In this document: one piece after another, positions 11,273-22,917 of the stretch
Numbering within the stretch: the first letter of the stretch is position 1
How the letters are laid out: every line of letters starts with the position of its first letter
Assembly: GCA_936432065.2 (NCBI GenBank)
Contig: OW386289.2
Coordinates: 13,005,077 to 13,069,076, forward strand
Length of the DNA stretch: 64,000 nucleotides
Direction of reading: 5' to 3'
Source of the DNA: Rutpela maculata
Taxonomy: Eukaryota; Arthropoda; Insecta; Coleoptera; Cerambycidae
Program-made: the position numbers and the translations under genes
Notes under the pieces: model-generated
Seen by the model: only the letters and a program-made list of their open reading frames with translations
Database searches by the model: none
Told to the model about the DNA's origin: nothing

Positions 11273-11888
11273 CCTAGAGAGACGCGTTTTTTGCTTCCGG
11301 TCGAACAATAGTTACACGGCCGTGTCATTGACCGGTTTAACTAAATATCTCGTATATCTGCTTGTCATTTCAGCATGAGATCAATATCTTCGATTTATTT
11401 CGATTTATTTCGGTATTTTTGTAGTGTGATTTGATTAAAACCAAAAAGTCACTTCTATCTTATTATCCAGCTTTGCTGTCAGTAGTGTCAAACCCAAGTC
11501 TGATAAAGTGATATGGTTTCACCGCTTTACGTTAGATTAGTTGAAGTCATTGGCGGCGCATTCCTACAAAAAAATAAGGTAATTTCTTGGTCATTTTTTT
11601 AAAATTTTTCATTTTTTTTACTCCTTTCGGTGGGGACAACCTACTGTTAAATTTTCCGCATGTCCTGGTAGATCACGTTGTATATAGAGAACGTTTTAAT
11701 AACATAGAAGAATTGGAAAACAAAACATTAGCTGCGTTTCGGACAATAAATCCTGTCATGATTGGAAATGCAACAAATGCTGTAAGGAGAAGGTGTCAAC
11801 AATGCATAAATGTCAAAGGAAGACGATTCGAACATTTATTGCAGTTTAGTTTTCCTATTTTTCTCAAAATTATTTTACATTATAAGAA

Positions 11889-11889
11889 G

Positions 11890-11921
<32 letters not shown>

Positions 11922-11923
11922 TC
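11889..11923. repeat. (GTT)n microsatellite
   Basis: A pure run of about eleven TTG/GTT triplets lies just past the transposase C-terminal fragment. It would encode poly-Cys in one frame, which is not meaningful. Confidence 0.9.
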
Positions 11924-11989
11924 CATGGCCTCCTCACAAATATATTAAATTTTTCGAAAATTACCCACTTTTTCTAGAGACAAATATTG

Positions 11990-13440
11990 TTGGATAGCTA
12001 ATTTAAGTTGTGATCGAATAATGAAATAATTTACAGAGTGTTCTATTTAAAAAACACAAGTTACGTCTATATCTCGAAAACTGAGGCATGCATAATTTTT
12101 TCTTATCAGCAACGGATTCCACTCAAAAAAGTTCCTTCAGAATGTGTTACTCGATTTTCGATTCGACACTTGGCAATTGAGACAGAGGTCATCCAAAAAT
12201 GCCAATTTTCCAAAAACTCTCTGTAGCTCGGTAGTTGAAAGTTTTAGAGAAAACCTCAAATCCCGTCTAATTTGGTCCACCCTCTACAAATAATCCTAGC
12301 ACCACATTAGCTTTATAAGTAGATCTTATAGAACGCCTTAAAACTTACTTTATAAGAACAACTTTCTTAAAATCTCCCGAGTCCAAACGACTGAATTTGT
12401 TAAAAATTTTATATGGACCAGATTAGTCGCCAACGTGTAATGAAGGCGAGACACCGGAAGAACACAAGTACAAGGAAGATAATTAAATATATGACTGAAT
12501 ATGACTGACATTCCCTGAGGCCAAATTAAGGAGCTCATACACTAAAAATACATTCTCCACTTCTACATAGACTTATTAACGCATTAACTGCGAGGCCCCG
12601 AGGGTGCCAGGTAAGTTGTTAATGAGCTAATCCGGTCATGGTAATAATATTTATAGATAGGGAGGGCATGGTAGAACTGCCGTATTTGCAATGGGAAAGG
12701 TATTCCGTATTATCTGTTATATTTATTATTTTCACTTAATGTGTAAGAGAGTTTAACGAGCGGTCAGCGCAGTGCCTACATAAGTATTCCATTATATCAT
12801 AGAGAACAGGTGCTATTATAAAAATGGGCCCACGCATGGTTACGATCCACTGATTTTGAACCCTAAGACACAGCTAACTGCTCGATGTCAATGTGATATT
12901 AATTAACTCAGCATTATTCACAGTTTCTAGGCAGCTTGTAGCTGTATAGTGCTTACATTTAGCAATGATGTTTCTGCTTTATGTATGAATCAGACATATC
13001 ACCGTCGTCTATAATGCAGACGAGGTGTTTGAGTTTAAGTGTATTCGATGTTACTGTTTATACTTCAAAGAGTGGAAATGAAATTTTTACACTGTCGAGC
13101 CCACACAGAAATAATGATTGGCTATTTATTATATAATAGAGAATCTAGCGCTTGCTAGGAAATCTGATTCTTACCTAAAATTTCCTGCCAAAAAAGCATA
13201 TTTTTTTAATATAAATATTATTTAATTTCTTACTCAGTATCTCGTGCGTTATTAGAGATATTGTGCTCAAATTTCATGAACACGCTCCTCTGGTATTCTT
13301 CTTGTTTGCTGTGTGAAGCAATATTACTTTACCAATTCTTTTTTATAAAAAAAATGTATTAACTAGTTCATGTTCAAATATGAAAAAGCATATATAGTAA
13401 CCGAGAAACTTTTTTATTATTAAGGATGAAAAGGTAATAT
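11990..13440. other. No gene recognised
   Basis: The segment 12030-12290 reads like a short non-autonomous element (AGAGTGTTCTATTTAAAAAAC near its start, TTTGGTCCACCCTCT near its end), but terminal repeats are not clear. The rest, to 13440, is AT-rich with no conserved reading frame. Confidence 0.4.
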
Positions 13441-13568
13441 ACACTGAAAAAAGTTCACGTAAAATTACAGCCTCATTACGTTAAGTATTCATGGAATTTT
13501 ACTGTTAGAATAATGTAATAAGAAATTGCTACAAACAAGTACATGTAAAATATATGCCACATGGAAAT

Positions 13569-15750
13569 ATAATAATAATAATAATACGTTTATTTTCCTT
13601 TTAAACAATACAGATTGTATAGGAATAGTCACAACTTGCCTAAAACTAATTAAAAATATTCCCTAACAGAATACAGACATCTATTTATGAGATATTCTCT
13701 AAGGTCAAATTTAAAACGATCTAGCCGTTTAACCTCCTTTAAATAGTCTGGTAAACGATTAAAAACTTTAAGACCAATATAGTCTGGACAATCAGAGGAT
13801 ATTTTATACTTTCAGAATGGTATATTAAAATCATTTTTGTTTCTTAGGTTAAAAGAGTGAACCTCTTCAGCAGTATTAAAACAATTTCTGTTAATAAACA
13901 CGTATACACATAACTCATATATATAAACCAAATACTGTCAGTATTTTATATTTCTTAAAATAGTCTCTGCACGAATGAGTATTTGGGACTCCCTCTATAC
14001 ATCTTATAATTCGTTTTTGACCTATAAATACACTCGGTGAGAGGGTGGAATTACCCCAGAAACAAATACCACATCTCAACCTGGATCCAACTTAAGCGTG
14101 GTATAGATTTATTAGATGCTCCTTACACAGAACTGTTTTTAAATTTCTGAATAAATAAAAAATGGAATTTAATTTGGTTATCACATAGTTGCAATGCTCT
14201 TTCCAGTTTAGACATTCATCTAAATTGAAACCCAAAAAACGTACGCTATCAATTTGTTTGAGACGTGTCTCGTTAATATTTAAATTCAAATTTGCACATG
14301 GTTTCTGTCTATTGTGGAACCTCATAAAATGCGTTTTTTTGATGTTTAAATGTAGTGTGTTAGACGCATACCAACTGTTTAGCGATTTCAAGACATTATT
14401 ACTAATCGATTCCAACGTTACATCAGATTTATCTGACAAGATAAGCGATTTATCATCTGTGTACATGATAAAAGATGCCTTTGAGGTTAAAATACCAAGT
14501 TCATTAGTGTACAATAAAAACAGGACAGGGCCCAAAATGGAGCCCTGTGGAAACCCGGTTTTAACTTCACAACGCTCTGAATTAACTCTACGTATTGTCC
14601 CTTGCCGACAGAATGTCACATTAACATATTGGCTCCTTTCATTCAAAAACGAACGGACCCAATCGAGAGCAACACCCCTGATACCATAACTTGACAATTT
14701 ATCAATAAGTTTATTGTGGTTCACACAGTCAAATGTCCTGCTTAGGTCGCAAAAAATCCCAACAGGACATTCACCAGCCTCAATATAGTCAATAACCTTT
14801 TTATATAAAGAATGCAGCGCAGTTCCCGTTGACTTAGAGCTACGAAATCCATGTTGATTTTCGGTGAAAATTTTATATTTTTCAAGAAAATTTAACATAC
14901 GATGTAAATAACAATATTCAAACACCTTCGAAAAACCTGAAGGTACTGTTACAGGTCTATAATTAGCCATGTCCTCGACATCATGTTTTTTGTGTATGGG
15001 AACTACTTTCCCCAATTTTAAACATTTTGGAAATGTTCCAGATTGAAACGATAAATTTACTAAATACGTCAAAGGTTATAGAATTGTATACAGCACTTTT
15101 TTTATTAAAAACATGGGAATTTGATCTGGGCCAGATGTTTGTTACTTAGTAAATTCATTAATTTTTCAGATAGAAAAGGTTCGAGAAATAAACTGGATTG
15201 ATTAAATTTAATATCTGCATGTTTATCGTTAATTATATTTTCAACAGGAATTTGTTTAATAATATCGTTAGGGGTTTTTATAAAAAAATCATTGAAATTT
15301 GAGGCTACAAGGATAGGATCATTTATCACCACCCCCTCATTTTTTATACGTATATTTTTCACATTCTTATGTGTGTTAGACATTTCCACTATAACGTTCC
15401 ATGCAGCATTGCCAGGATTATCGGAATTATTTATTTTGTTCTGGTAGTATTCTTTTTTTGTATTTTTTATCAATGCATTATGCTTAGCTTTTGCGGCTAC
15501 ATAGTCTGGAGTCAAGTTAGAATAAGTATTTTTCAGGTTATGAAGGTCTTTTAGCTTAATGCTTGATACCTTAACCTCATTATTAACCCATTTTTTATCA
15601 GCATTATTAGGTTTAGAATATTTACGTTCGGGAAAATATGTAAATATTTTATGGAAGCACTCATATGCGTCATCTATATCAGATATATTATAAATTGCAG
15701 ACCAATTTTCATTTTTGAAATATACATAACTTTCGAATTTATTCCTGCCT
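13569..15750 (-). mobile_element. 5'-truncated LINE (jockey/CR1-like)
   Basis: The element lies on the minus strand. Its 3' end is a short untranslated region with a small hairpin (ATACAATCTGTAT) and an (ATT)n tail at 13569-13590. Coding reads back from the stop near 13650 through reverse transcriptase to a linker region near 15745. The endonuclease domain is absent, as expected for 5' truncation by incomplete reverse transcription. Both flanks carry GTAAAATTAC-rich sequence, so it probably landed inside another repeat. Confidence 0.85.
13650..15745 (-). pseudogene. LINE reverse transcriptase, nearly full domain, disrupted
   Basis: This is the polymerase of the LINE. From the N-side one reads a linker (ENWSAIYNISDIDDAYECF, then KKEYYQNKINNS), then finger motifs MANYRPVTVPSGFSKVFE and ENQHGFRSSKSTGTAL, the first catalytic region IFCDLSRTFDCVNH, the GFPQGSILGPVLFLLYTNE box, and FIMYTDDKSL near 14460, then NIKKTHFMRF and VRFLGFNLD, ending DRFKFDLREYLINR. 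The usual YADD reads YTDD here. A frameshift and a stop near 15075-15105, and several stops between 13650 and 14092, kill it. The length is close to the complete RT domain plus C-terminal region of jockey or CR1 elements. Confidence 0.9.
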
Positions 15751-17114
15751 TAATGTGATTTTACGTCAACTGTCTATTAAATTATAATGTAATTATCCAC
15801 ACTAAGTGAAAATTTACTAGCCCTCGTGTAAATTTACAGACCTTTTTGTAATGTTACAACAAATATGTGAATTCACATTACTACTGTAAAATTACAAGAA
15901 TACTGTAGCAGTGTAACCAATAGCACTGGTAAATTTATCACGTGATGAAGACTACAAACTACAACTTGAAGTAAATCATAAAACTTGTCGCCATTGTGCA
16001 TTTATCATTTCTGGCGGTGATTAAATCGTTAAATTTCGAGTAGGTGTATCATAAATCTACAAAACACAAGTAAGTATGTTTAACTAGATGAAGCAAAATA
16101 TGGTATTTAAATGTAGTAATTGTCACACTAATCACGGTATAAGCATGAATGTCACCAAAATTACCACCAAAATGCTCCTGGAATTATATTTAAATGTGTA
16201 CAGCCTGCTTACAAATTCATATGTAAAACATATTTTCGTTTTACACACCACATTGCTACTTCTCATTATGTAAACGCTAATTATTTTATTATATTTATAT
16301 ATGTTTTTAGTCCATAGTGCCTCCTGATGAAGTTTTATTTTAAGTTGTTTACTGTGATGTATGTTTAATTCAGTTTACTATTTTGTGTATTTTATTTTTA
16401 TACCATTGTACCTCAGCATGATGTTTAGTTAAGTTTAGTTTAGTATATTATTTTGTGTAGGTATATGTGTTTTATATAGTAAAAATAATATTCTCCTAAC
16501 TTGTGGTTTTTATTACATACATTTAATTTTTTTCTGTTTGTGCTACATTATGTACTTACTTTTATCTACAATTGAAAAATGCATATATATGTGTCAAATT
16601 TATTGTATTTAAGTATAATTTAGGTAGGTAGAGTTTGGAAATACCACCGGAATGAAGACAAATAGCGTTAAGGGTGACAAGAATTATTGTATCTCACGTA
16701 CTAGGTAATTCGGCCACAACCACATTTAAGTGCAATACTTTTGGACGTGATTGAGAATGAGTTTAGAAGATTCAACTTAAATTGGGAGATTTTATAGCAA
16801 TCGTAAAATAGGTAACCAGAACTTATATTTTTGAAAACAAAAAATAATAATTATAATAATTTAATAGGTGACCATTTTACATAATGTTAGGAGACTAAAT
16901 GTTAAAATATATGGTAGGTTTTTTCCTCATTTACCGAAAAAAAATATTGTAATCGTAAAAAAATTACTAGACATGATTTCTTCGGATTCTCTCGTGTTTC
17001 AGATTATGTAGATTACAACAAAGCAGTTGCCTAAGAACCAATTCTTCCACATCTATATCTCAAAGGAATAAGATCAACCCTTCAAGGAATAAGATTAAGA
17101 TATAATCTAGTACT
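15751..17114. other. Non-coding, with GTAAAATTAC-like motifs
   Basis: Between 15751 and 15920 several near-palindromic GTAAATTTAC/GTAAAATTAC motifs occur, as they do at 13442-13560 on the other side of the LINE. From 15920 to 17114 I see only AT-rich sequence without genes. Confidence 0.45.
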
Positions 17115-17553
17115 TAGGGTGCCCCTTATTTTTGAAGTTTTAATTTTTAGGGAGTGCCGGGCGGAATTTTGTTCCATTATGTTTAAAAAAAAATCCCCGT
17201 CAATTTTTAGCTTAATGAAATATAAGTAACACGTCGACGCTCGTGGCCTAAAATTTTCAAAAATCAAAAATTAATTTTTTAGCGAATTTATTTTATTTTT
17301 AGCCCTACATCGTCTTTTAAAATTGGTTTACTTTTTGGAAATCATAAATACATGTTAAGTTATTAATTTATTTATTGTTCGATTTGAGAATACAGTGTTT
17401 TAAAGCTAGTCCATAATCTAAAGTTCTACATTTCGAAAGATTTCTACAATACTTCTGCCTGATAATATTTACGGCGGTAGTCTTGGACAGTCTAAAAAAA
17501 ACCAAAGAGACAAATATATTAAGAAAACAAATCTTGTAGGGAGTTTAAAAATA

Positions 17554-18768
17554 TCAATGAAAAAATGACCCACCTGCAATAAAAAATTTTTGATCCTCGA
17601 ATTTTATAACTTTTTCGTTAAAATCTTGAATTAATTTTATTCCCCATTCGGCGGAGTCATTTGTTAATTTTAATTTGTCAATGACTAGCTGTCCTTGTTT
17701 ATACTCATTAGAATTTTTCCATTCGCATGGATGCAAGTGTAAAAAAATGTCCATTTTAAATCTGTGAAATAAATCTATTGACTTATTACTAAGTAATTTT
17801 ATTAAAACTTCATCAGGGAAATGTCTTCTTTCCTCATTGGCAATTTCTTAAGATTATTTTCCGTTTCATCTTCACTTTCATTTTCATCTTCTACATATAC
17901 TGTTTCTTCTAAAATTTTTTGTGCCATCTTTAATTTTGTATTTTCAGTAACCGAGTCATCAAATAGTGCGAAGGCGACACATTCATCAAATAATACAAAT
18001 GGTTCACAAATTTCCCAATAGCTACTTCGGCGATATTTTTATCAATTTCTTTATACTTATCTAATTCTCGCAAGAATTTGATATCCATTAGTGGAGCGGA
18101 CATTGCTTCTGACCCAAATCCAGCATTTTACAATGAAGCATGCTGTTTGGGGAAGTGATTTTTCCTCGCCTTTCGTTAAATCGAATTCTGTTCGAAATAA
18201 AATGATTTTTAAGGAATATATGGCTTCTGCCATCCACTTGGCCATACGGTACGCACCCGGCTTTCTAAATTTGATTCCACCTGGAGGAACGCCTCCTAGG
18301 AATGTTATTACGAGATTCAATAGTTCACGATAGTCTTCTCGTGGAAACTTTTTAGAAATAGTTTCTAAATAGTTTCAGTATAATCGCTAAAAACTTATTT
18401 GATTTCAACTGGAACGAAATTTTGAACATTGATTCTAGACCAATTATTTTCAAACCTTTTAAATAATGGAATATTTGGTCCTGAAATAGTGAATTTGCTT
18501 TTTTCAAAAACTTTTGTCAAAATAATTTCGAAAACATGGTGACGCCAACCAAAAAACAACATATTTCTTTCAAGTTTTTGTTCTAACAGCGTTCAAGTGC
18601 CTTTAATTCTACCCTTATTTGAAGCAGTGGTATCAAAAGTAAATGCTTGTACCTTTTCTGTTAAATCACAATTTCCCAACGTTTCATAAACCGCTGAATC
18701 CATTTCAGCACCGGTAGCATTTGGAATATCTACAACAACTATATATTGCAGTATAAGTAGATCTAAGG
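17554..18768 (-). pseudogene. FDTTASN-family transposon protein, C-terminal part
   Basis: This is a minus-strand gene of a family that I associate with multicopy genes in insects and cnidarians. From the N-side one reads VVVDIPNATGAEMDSAVYETL, LTEKVQAFTFDTTASNKGR, a stop, then LLEQKLERNMLFFGWRHHVFEI, GPNIPLFKRFENNW, GGVPPGGIKFRKPGAYRMAKWM, YSLKIILFRTEFDLT and finally LTNDSAEWGIKLIQDFNE near the C-terminus. FDTTASN and the HH pair are candidate catalytic or structural residues; this is inferred from conservation as I remember it. Several stops and frameshifts break it. The first codons lie beyond the hAT insertion. Confidence 0.7.
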
Positions 18769-19387
18769 CAGAGCTGGAGTACTTCAAATAAAAGTAATTG
18801 AAAAAAGTATTTCAAATACTTTCAGTATTTGAAGTACTTTGCTTCAAATCCTTTCGATTCTTAGTATTTGGTACTTGGTATTTGAAATACTTTGCTTCGA
18901 GTATTTGGATTTGGGATTTGGTTTTCAGAAATACTGGTATTTGAATTACTTTGCTTGGTATTTCAAATACTCTCCGGTATTTCAAGTACTGTCCCGGTAT
19001 TTGAAGTACTAGACTTAACAATTTATAGTATTTGAAATATGTTTTTTGATATTTAAATTAGTTAAAAGTATTTGAAGTCCTTGTAGTTCCATGTTTTAGA
19101 TATTTTAAAAAATAAATTTCACTAAAAAATTGTTACGGCATAGCTGTTTTTATTCAGTAATCAGTGTTAACATTATGTAGGCAGTGGGAGATTTAGGGGG
19201 TTGGCTATAGAGGCTATAGCCCAGGGCGGCAAAATCCAGGGACGGTAAACTTTTTGAAAAATAGCAAAGGCACATAAAAACAAAAAAATATTATTATTAG
19301 TATGTACTAAGTATCAGAACATTAATTTATTTAAGAATGTGTTTTTTATTTTAACTAGACTAAAGTTCCTTATTATAGTCAACTGTA

Positions 19388-20661
19388 CAGGGTGGTCACG
19401 CGAACGTTAGAACCTCATTTAACTTCGTTATTTTTGGAGTTACGTAAAAACGTTTAAAAATAAAAGTTATGAGAAATCACGTTTATTTTCCAAAAATCAT
19501 TTCAGAAAAACAATTAAAAGTCAAATTTCTGAGATACGAGCTCTACTTTGGTTTTTTTTAAACGGAATACCCCAAATATTTTTACACCATTAGAAAGGCC
19601 ATAGAAAAACCTTTTTCAATGATATATGACGTATGGAATTTTTCTTAAAAACTATAGTAGATATTATAAGTTTTATATTTTCTTACATTAAGTCATGGTA
19701 GTCCGAAATAGTAGTTTGTGCAACAAGAGTGGATTTGATATCCATATCGCACGATAAAGAAGTTTGAGCACGACGCCGTAGGCGGAGTGCTCAAATCTTT
19801 TGAGTGTGATATGGATAATCCACTCGAGTTGTATGTACAGCATACTTTTTCTACGACCAGCTTAAAAAACTACAATATTTATTAAACATTAATATATTAC
19901 ACAAATACACACTGACAGTTACTTTGACAGCTTACGCACTAATTTGATTTTAAAATGAATAGTTGCATATGTACTTAATACACGAACTGTGATTGGTCCG
20001 TTTCATTTCATATCCATCTTAGAACTGATATGAAATATATCCGTTCAGTTACCTGGAATTGCCTACTTATCCATTCTACAGACTGTACAGAAAACAGTAA
20101 ATTTACATAAGGGAGTAGAAAAAATATATATCAATTATTGAAATTCTCCATTTTGTTTAAAATAAAGTAAAATTTGATACTAACATGTATCTTGACAGAA
20201 CTAACATATTGTTTATTTTAATTTACATACTTTTGTTTTCCATGGATAATTTGATAAATTGTAAATTTATAGTAAATTAGACAATTTTTTTTTAAGATAA
20301 ATACCATGTATATAATTAAAAAGCTTTTTTTATGGCTTCTCAAATGGTGTAAATATATATTGGACATTATATTAATCAAAATGTATACATTTTTTTATTT
20401 TGATTACATTTTGGACTACGGTTTTTGGACAATTCTGAACAAGTTTAATTAACAAAATTTTCCGATAAAAATATGCCTAATATGATTTTTTTATTTTCCC
20501 CGCATATATTGGTACTGCAGGTGGCTTTGCATTTGTAGAAGGCGAATGCTTTTCTGGTCATAAGTAGATCCTAATTGGTTCCATACTTAAGTAAAATTTG
20601 ATTCAAATCGGAAAAAAATAAAAAGTTATTGGGCTGTTACCATTTCAAGTGAAACACACTG
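19388..20661. mobile_element. TA-flanked repeat unit nested in hAT element 1
   Basis: The termini CAGGGTGGTCAC and GTGAAACACACTG are imperfect inverted repeats with TA outside. The left 170 bases match 35955-36115. The right 155 bases (20508-20661) match 1117-1273 inside the first foldback, ending CACACTG in both. Repeat R2 (19711-20124) sits inside it. It is non-coding and probably a mariner-type non-autonomous element. Confidence 0.55.
19711..20124. repeat. Dispersed repeat R2, TA-flanked copy 2
   Basis: This is the second copy of the unit at 6756-7166, with the same ends and TA flanks. The two differ by scattered substitutions and small indels only, so both are fairly young. Confidence 0.75.
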
Positions 20662-20771
20662 TATAAAAGCCAGTGATAAAAAAAGAATTGAATTAAAAAT
20701 TTTTCAATACTTAAATGACTCTGACACCCAACTTGCTTCTCAGTAAAAACAGTTTTTTATGGGTTTAATAC

Positions 20772-20906
20772 ATGCCTTGCATCATCAGCTGTAGAAAGAC
20801 TCTTTTTATTTACTGAAATTATAAATGCTCCTAGAAGAAATGCATTAACTAATGGAAATTTCGAAAATTGGGTGCTATTGAAAGCTAATGGAAATAGATA
20901 GATCTC
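20772..20906 (+). pseudogene. hAT transposase C-terminal fragment
   Basis: The reading SSAVERLFLFTEIINAPRR followed by NALTNGNFENWVLLKANG matches the hAT dimerisation domain at the transposase C-terminus (the SSAxVERLFS...RRNxL..ENFE..LLLK pattern). The catalytic part is not visible, so the copy is non-autonomous. Its position inside a unit with hAT ends and an 8-bp duplication supports the call. Confidence 0.85.
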
Positions 20907-21771
20907 AATTTTATTATTTGTACTTGTACTTACCTAAAATTATTACTATGTTTTATATACTGTATCGGAAAGTCCTGGCTCAGGTGTTGCATAGTTTCAA
21001 CGACTTAACCGACCGCCCACAATAAAGGCGTCTATCAGAGCTTTAGCATAGGAGCAAATAGTGACACGATTCATCAAGCATCAAGGCGGAAACAAATTGA
21101 AATTCCACAGACAGGCTGCCCACGCACATGTGGTGGGGAAAGCAGGTGGCACGATTGTAGGATGTGTTATATGATAAAAAATAATAGAATAGTTGCTTTA
21201 CTCTCGCTTGCTCTTATTGCCCATACCAAAGCGAACATTTTCCGATAGTGTATAAGTTGATTTTCTTTATTACTTTCCTGACATTTGAAGGGAAATCGAC
21301 CGCAGCAATATTTATTTTTATTGGTTTTTAAATTTATATAATAATAAATTATTTTTTCTATTGTTTTTGAATGATGCTGAGTTAAAGAAAGCTGTTAATA
21401 AATAATAATAATAATAACAAATTATTAAGAGAAAAACTTAAAAAATAAAATTTATTATGGGTATTGGAAGAACTGTGGAGCATTTGAAATATGTTGAAGT
21501 ACTTGAAATACTTGAGTATTTGAAATACTTTAGAGTAATTGAACTACTTTTAGATTTGAAGTACCTAGTGAAGTACTTCAAATAATCTGAAATATTTGAA
21601 ATACGGTACTTGCGATTTACTTGAAGTACTTTCGACAAGTATTTGGTATTTGAATTACTTTGCTTCAGGTCATAGTACTTGGGAATTGGAGCAGCAAGTA
21701 CTTTGTCAGGTACTTGGTATTTGGTACTTCAAGTACTTTCATTGGGTACTTTCAACAGCTCTGATCTAAGG

Positions 21772-21870
21772 GAGACATACAATATCTAACAAAAAAAGGC
21801 GTCTCTTTCAGTACCGACAACACTAGCCGGACAGTAAACAAATGCGCATTGAGGGTAAGTGGGGCAAATA
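21772..21870 (-). pseudogene. FDTTASN-family gene, piece upstream of the hAT insertion
   Basis: Joining this piece to the coding beyond 18761, after removing the hAT and one copy of ATCTAAGG, continues the minus-strand gene with residues such as VVGTERDAFF before DLLILQYIVVVDI. Similarity to the family N-terminus is weak, so the exact limits are uncertain. Confidence 0.45.
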
Positions 21871-22369
21871 TTTCTTTAAATTATATTTCACAGTGATTAT
21901 TATTTGTCTAAATCTTACTGAATATAAGTGGAAATAATTATTTTAATAAATACGTAGTCAGATGATTGTATACATAATCGATGCCATTTATTAATTACCT
22001 GTTTAATTTCAACTAAGAAAATTCGTAATCGTTTTCTCCAGTGACTCCTAGCTACCCGGGCCGGGTTATGTCATTTGTCGGCTTTCATCGATAACTTTTT
22101 CTGTCTCTTTTATTCCTTCGATATACTACAAGATCACAGCTAATTAGAAGATTCTGTGGATTCTGCGATAGAAAAGCATTGCGAATACACTTGCGTATAG
22201 ATTCTCATTACGTTAGACGCCAAGCGCGATGGGTTAACATTATTCGATCGAGCTAAAATTTGGTAGGACCTGCCTTTACATCCATTGGAATAAAATTATG
22301 TCCGGCATTTCCCAAAATGTGAGAAAAATGTAAGGTCATATAATTATAAGGGGCACCCTACTAGTACTA

Positions 22370-22917
22370 GATCTCGTTTTAAACTATTCTTAGATGATAT
22401 ATTTTTAATAATTGATTATTTTTTATTTATTTGCTTTTAAAATATTGAAAATACATACTAAATCATTTATTGAAATTCAGTCAATAATTATTGAACCATA
22501 CATTCTATTTCAACTCGGGAAAAGTTGTACAAGTTTTTTCGAACTCGTTAGTTCTCATCAGTAGAGTATAGAAACATTCATTCATTACTTACAAGCCTAT
22601 TCTTGATTTATTTTTACAATTAATTATTTTTTATTTATTTGCTTTTATCATGATTAGAGAATATTATTTAAATATTAAGCAAATCACAACTTACACACTT
22701 ACTTCAAAACACTCATTATTCGAGAACCAATCAAAACAACTACTTTTCTAGCTAATACTGACGAAGTATTGAATTACATGATATGATTCATAGCATTTTA
22801 AAGAAATAAAAAATCACATTCAGTTATTCACACTTTTGTATTTAATATGAAATTATCTACTTTCTGTATATTGGTACCTTAATCTAGTCACGCTAATATA
22901 CTACTTACGAAAACACT
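22370..22917. other. AT-rich, no gene
   Basis: A short sequence, ATTATTTTTTATTTATTTGC, occurs twice (near 22415 and 22624). Nothing else is recognised. Confidence 0.4.

Larger units (their letters stand above)
6541..11845 (+). pseudogene. Tc1/mariner-type transposase, split by nested insertions
   Basis: The pieces of one transposase run in order on the plus strand. At 6640-6753 ENPNISSREIQENVGIPKTT is the helix-turn-helix region. At 7190-7250 KDFQRRLDYCQWFIRQ follows. At 7288-7350 RHNNRHWAHENPHVT is seen. Near 7528-7605 QHEGTPGHTS and VQFWENWIG stand where the second catalytic Asp should be (Glu here). At about 10876-10948 GPILWPVRSPDTTHPDFWL is the block holding the third acidic residue. 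At about 11660-11845 VYRERFNNIEELE and the basic C-terminus end the gene. Many stops and frameshifts show it is long dead. Insertions separate the pieces at 6756-7166, 7613-10753 and probably 10950-11650. That the last piece belongs to the same gene is inferred from order and family. Confidence 0.7.
18769..21763 (+). mobile_element. hAT element 1 with 8-bp target duplication
   Basis: The ends are CAGAGCTG at 18769 and CAGCTCTG at 21756-21763. The 8-bp sequence ATCTAAGG flanks both ends (18761-18768 and 21764-21771), the length expected for hAT. Both subterminal regions (about 18780-19090 and 21470-21755) are packed with variants of TACTTGAAGTATTTGAAATAC. A hAT C-terminal dimerisation fragment lies at 20772-20906. 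Other repeats are nested inside, including a TA-flanked unit at 19388-20661. Confidence 0.88.
17117..22358 (-). mobile_element. DNA transposon with GGGTGCCCC termini and FDTTASN transposase
   Basis: The left end GGGTGCCCCTTAT (17117) and right end ATAAGGGGCACCC (22358) are inverse copies with TA on each side. Similarity between the two ends extends inward for about 90 bases with mismatches. Coding is on the minus strand. A hAT element (18769-21763) splits it, leaving about 2.2 kb of original sequence. The N-terminal half of the gene seems missing. I do not know a superfamily name for this transposase; TA flanks alone do not settle it. Confidence 0.7.

Noticed and set aside
14189..14689. 166-codon open frame on the plus strand
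   Set aside because: It lies antisense over the reverse transcriptase of the LINE, whose motifs are all on the minus strand.
16326..16350. CTGATGAAG string as a hammerhead core
   Set aside because: No GAAA box and no pairing stems are present nearby.
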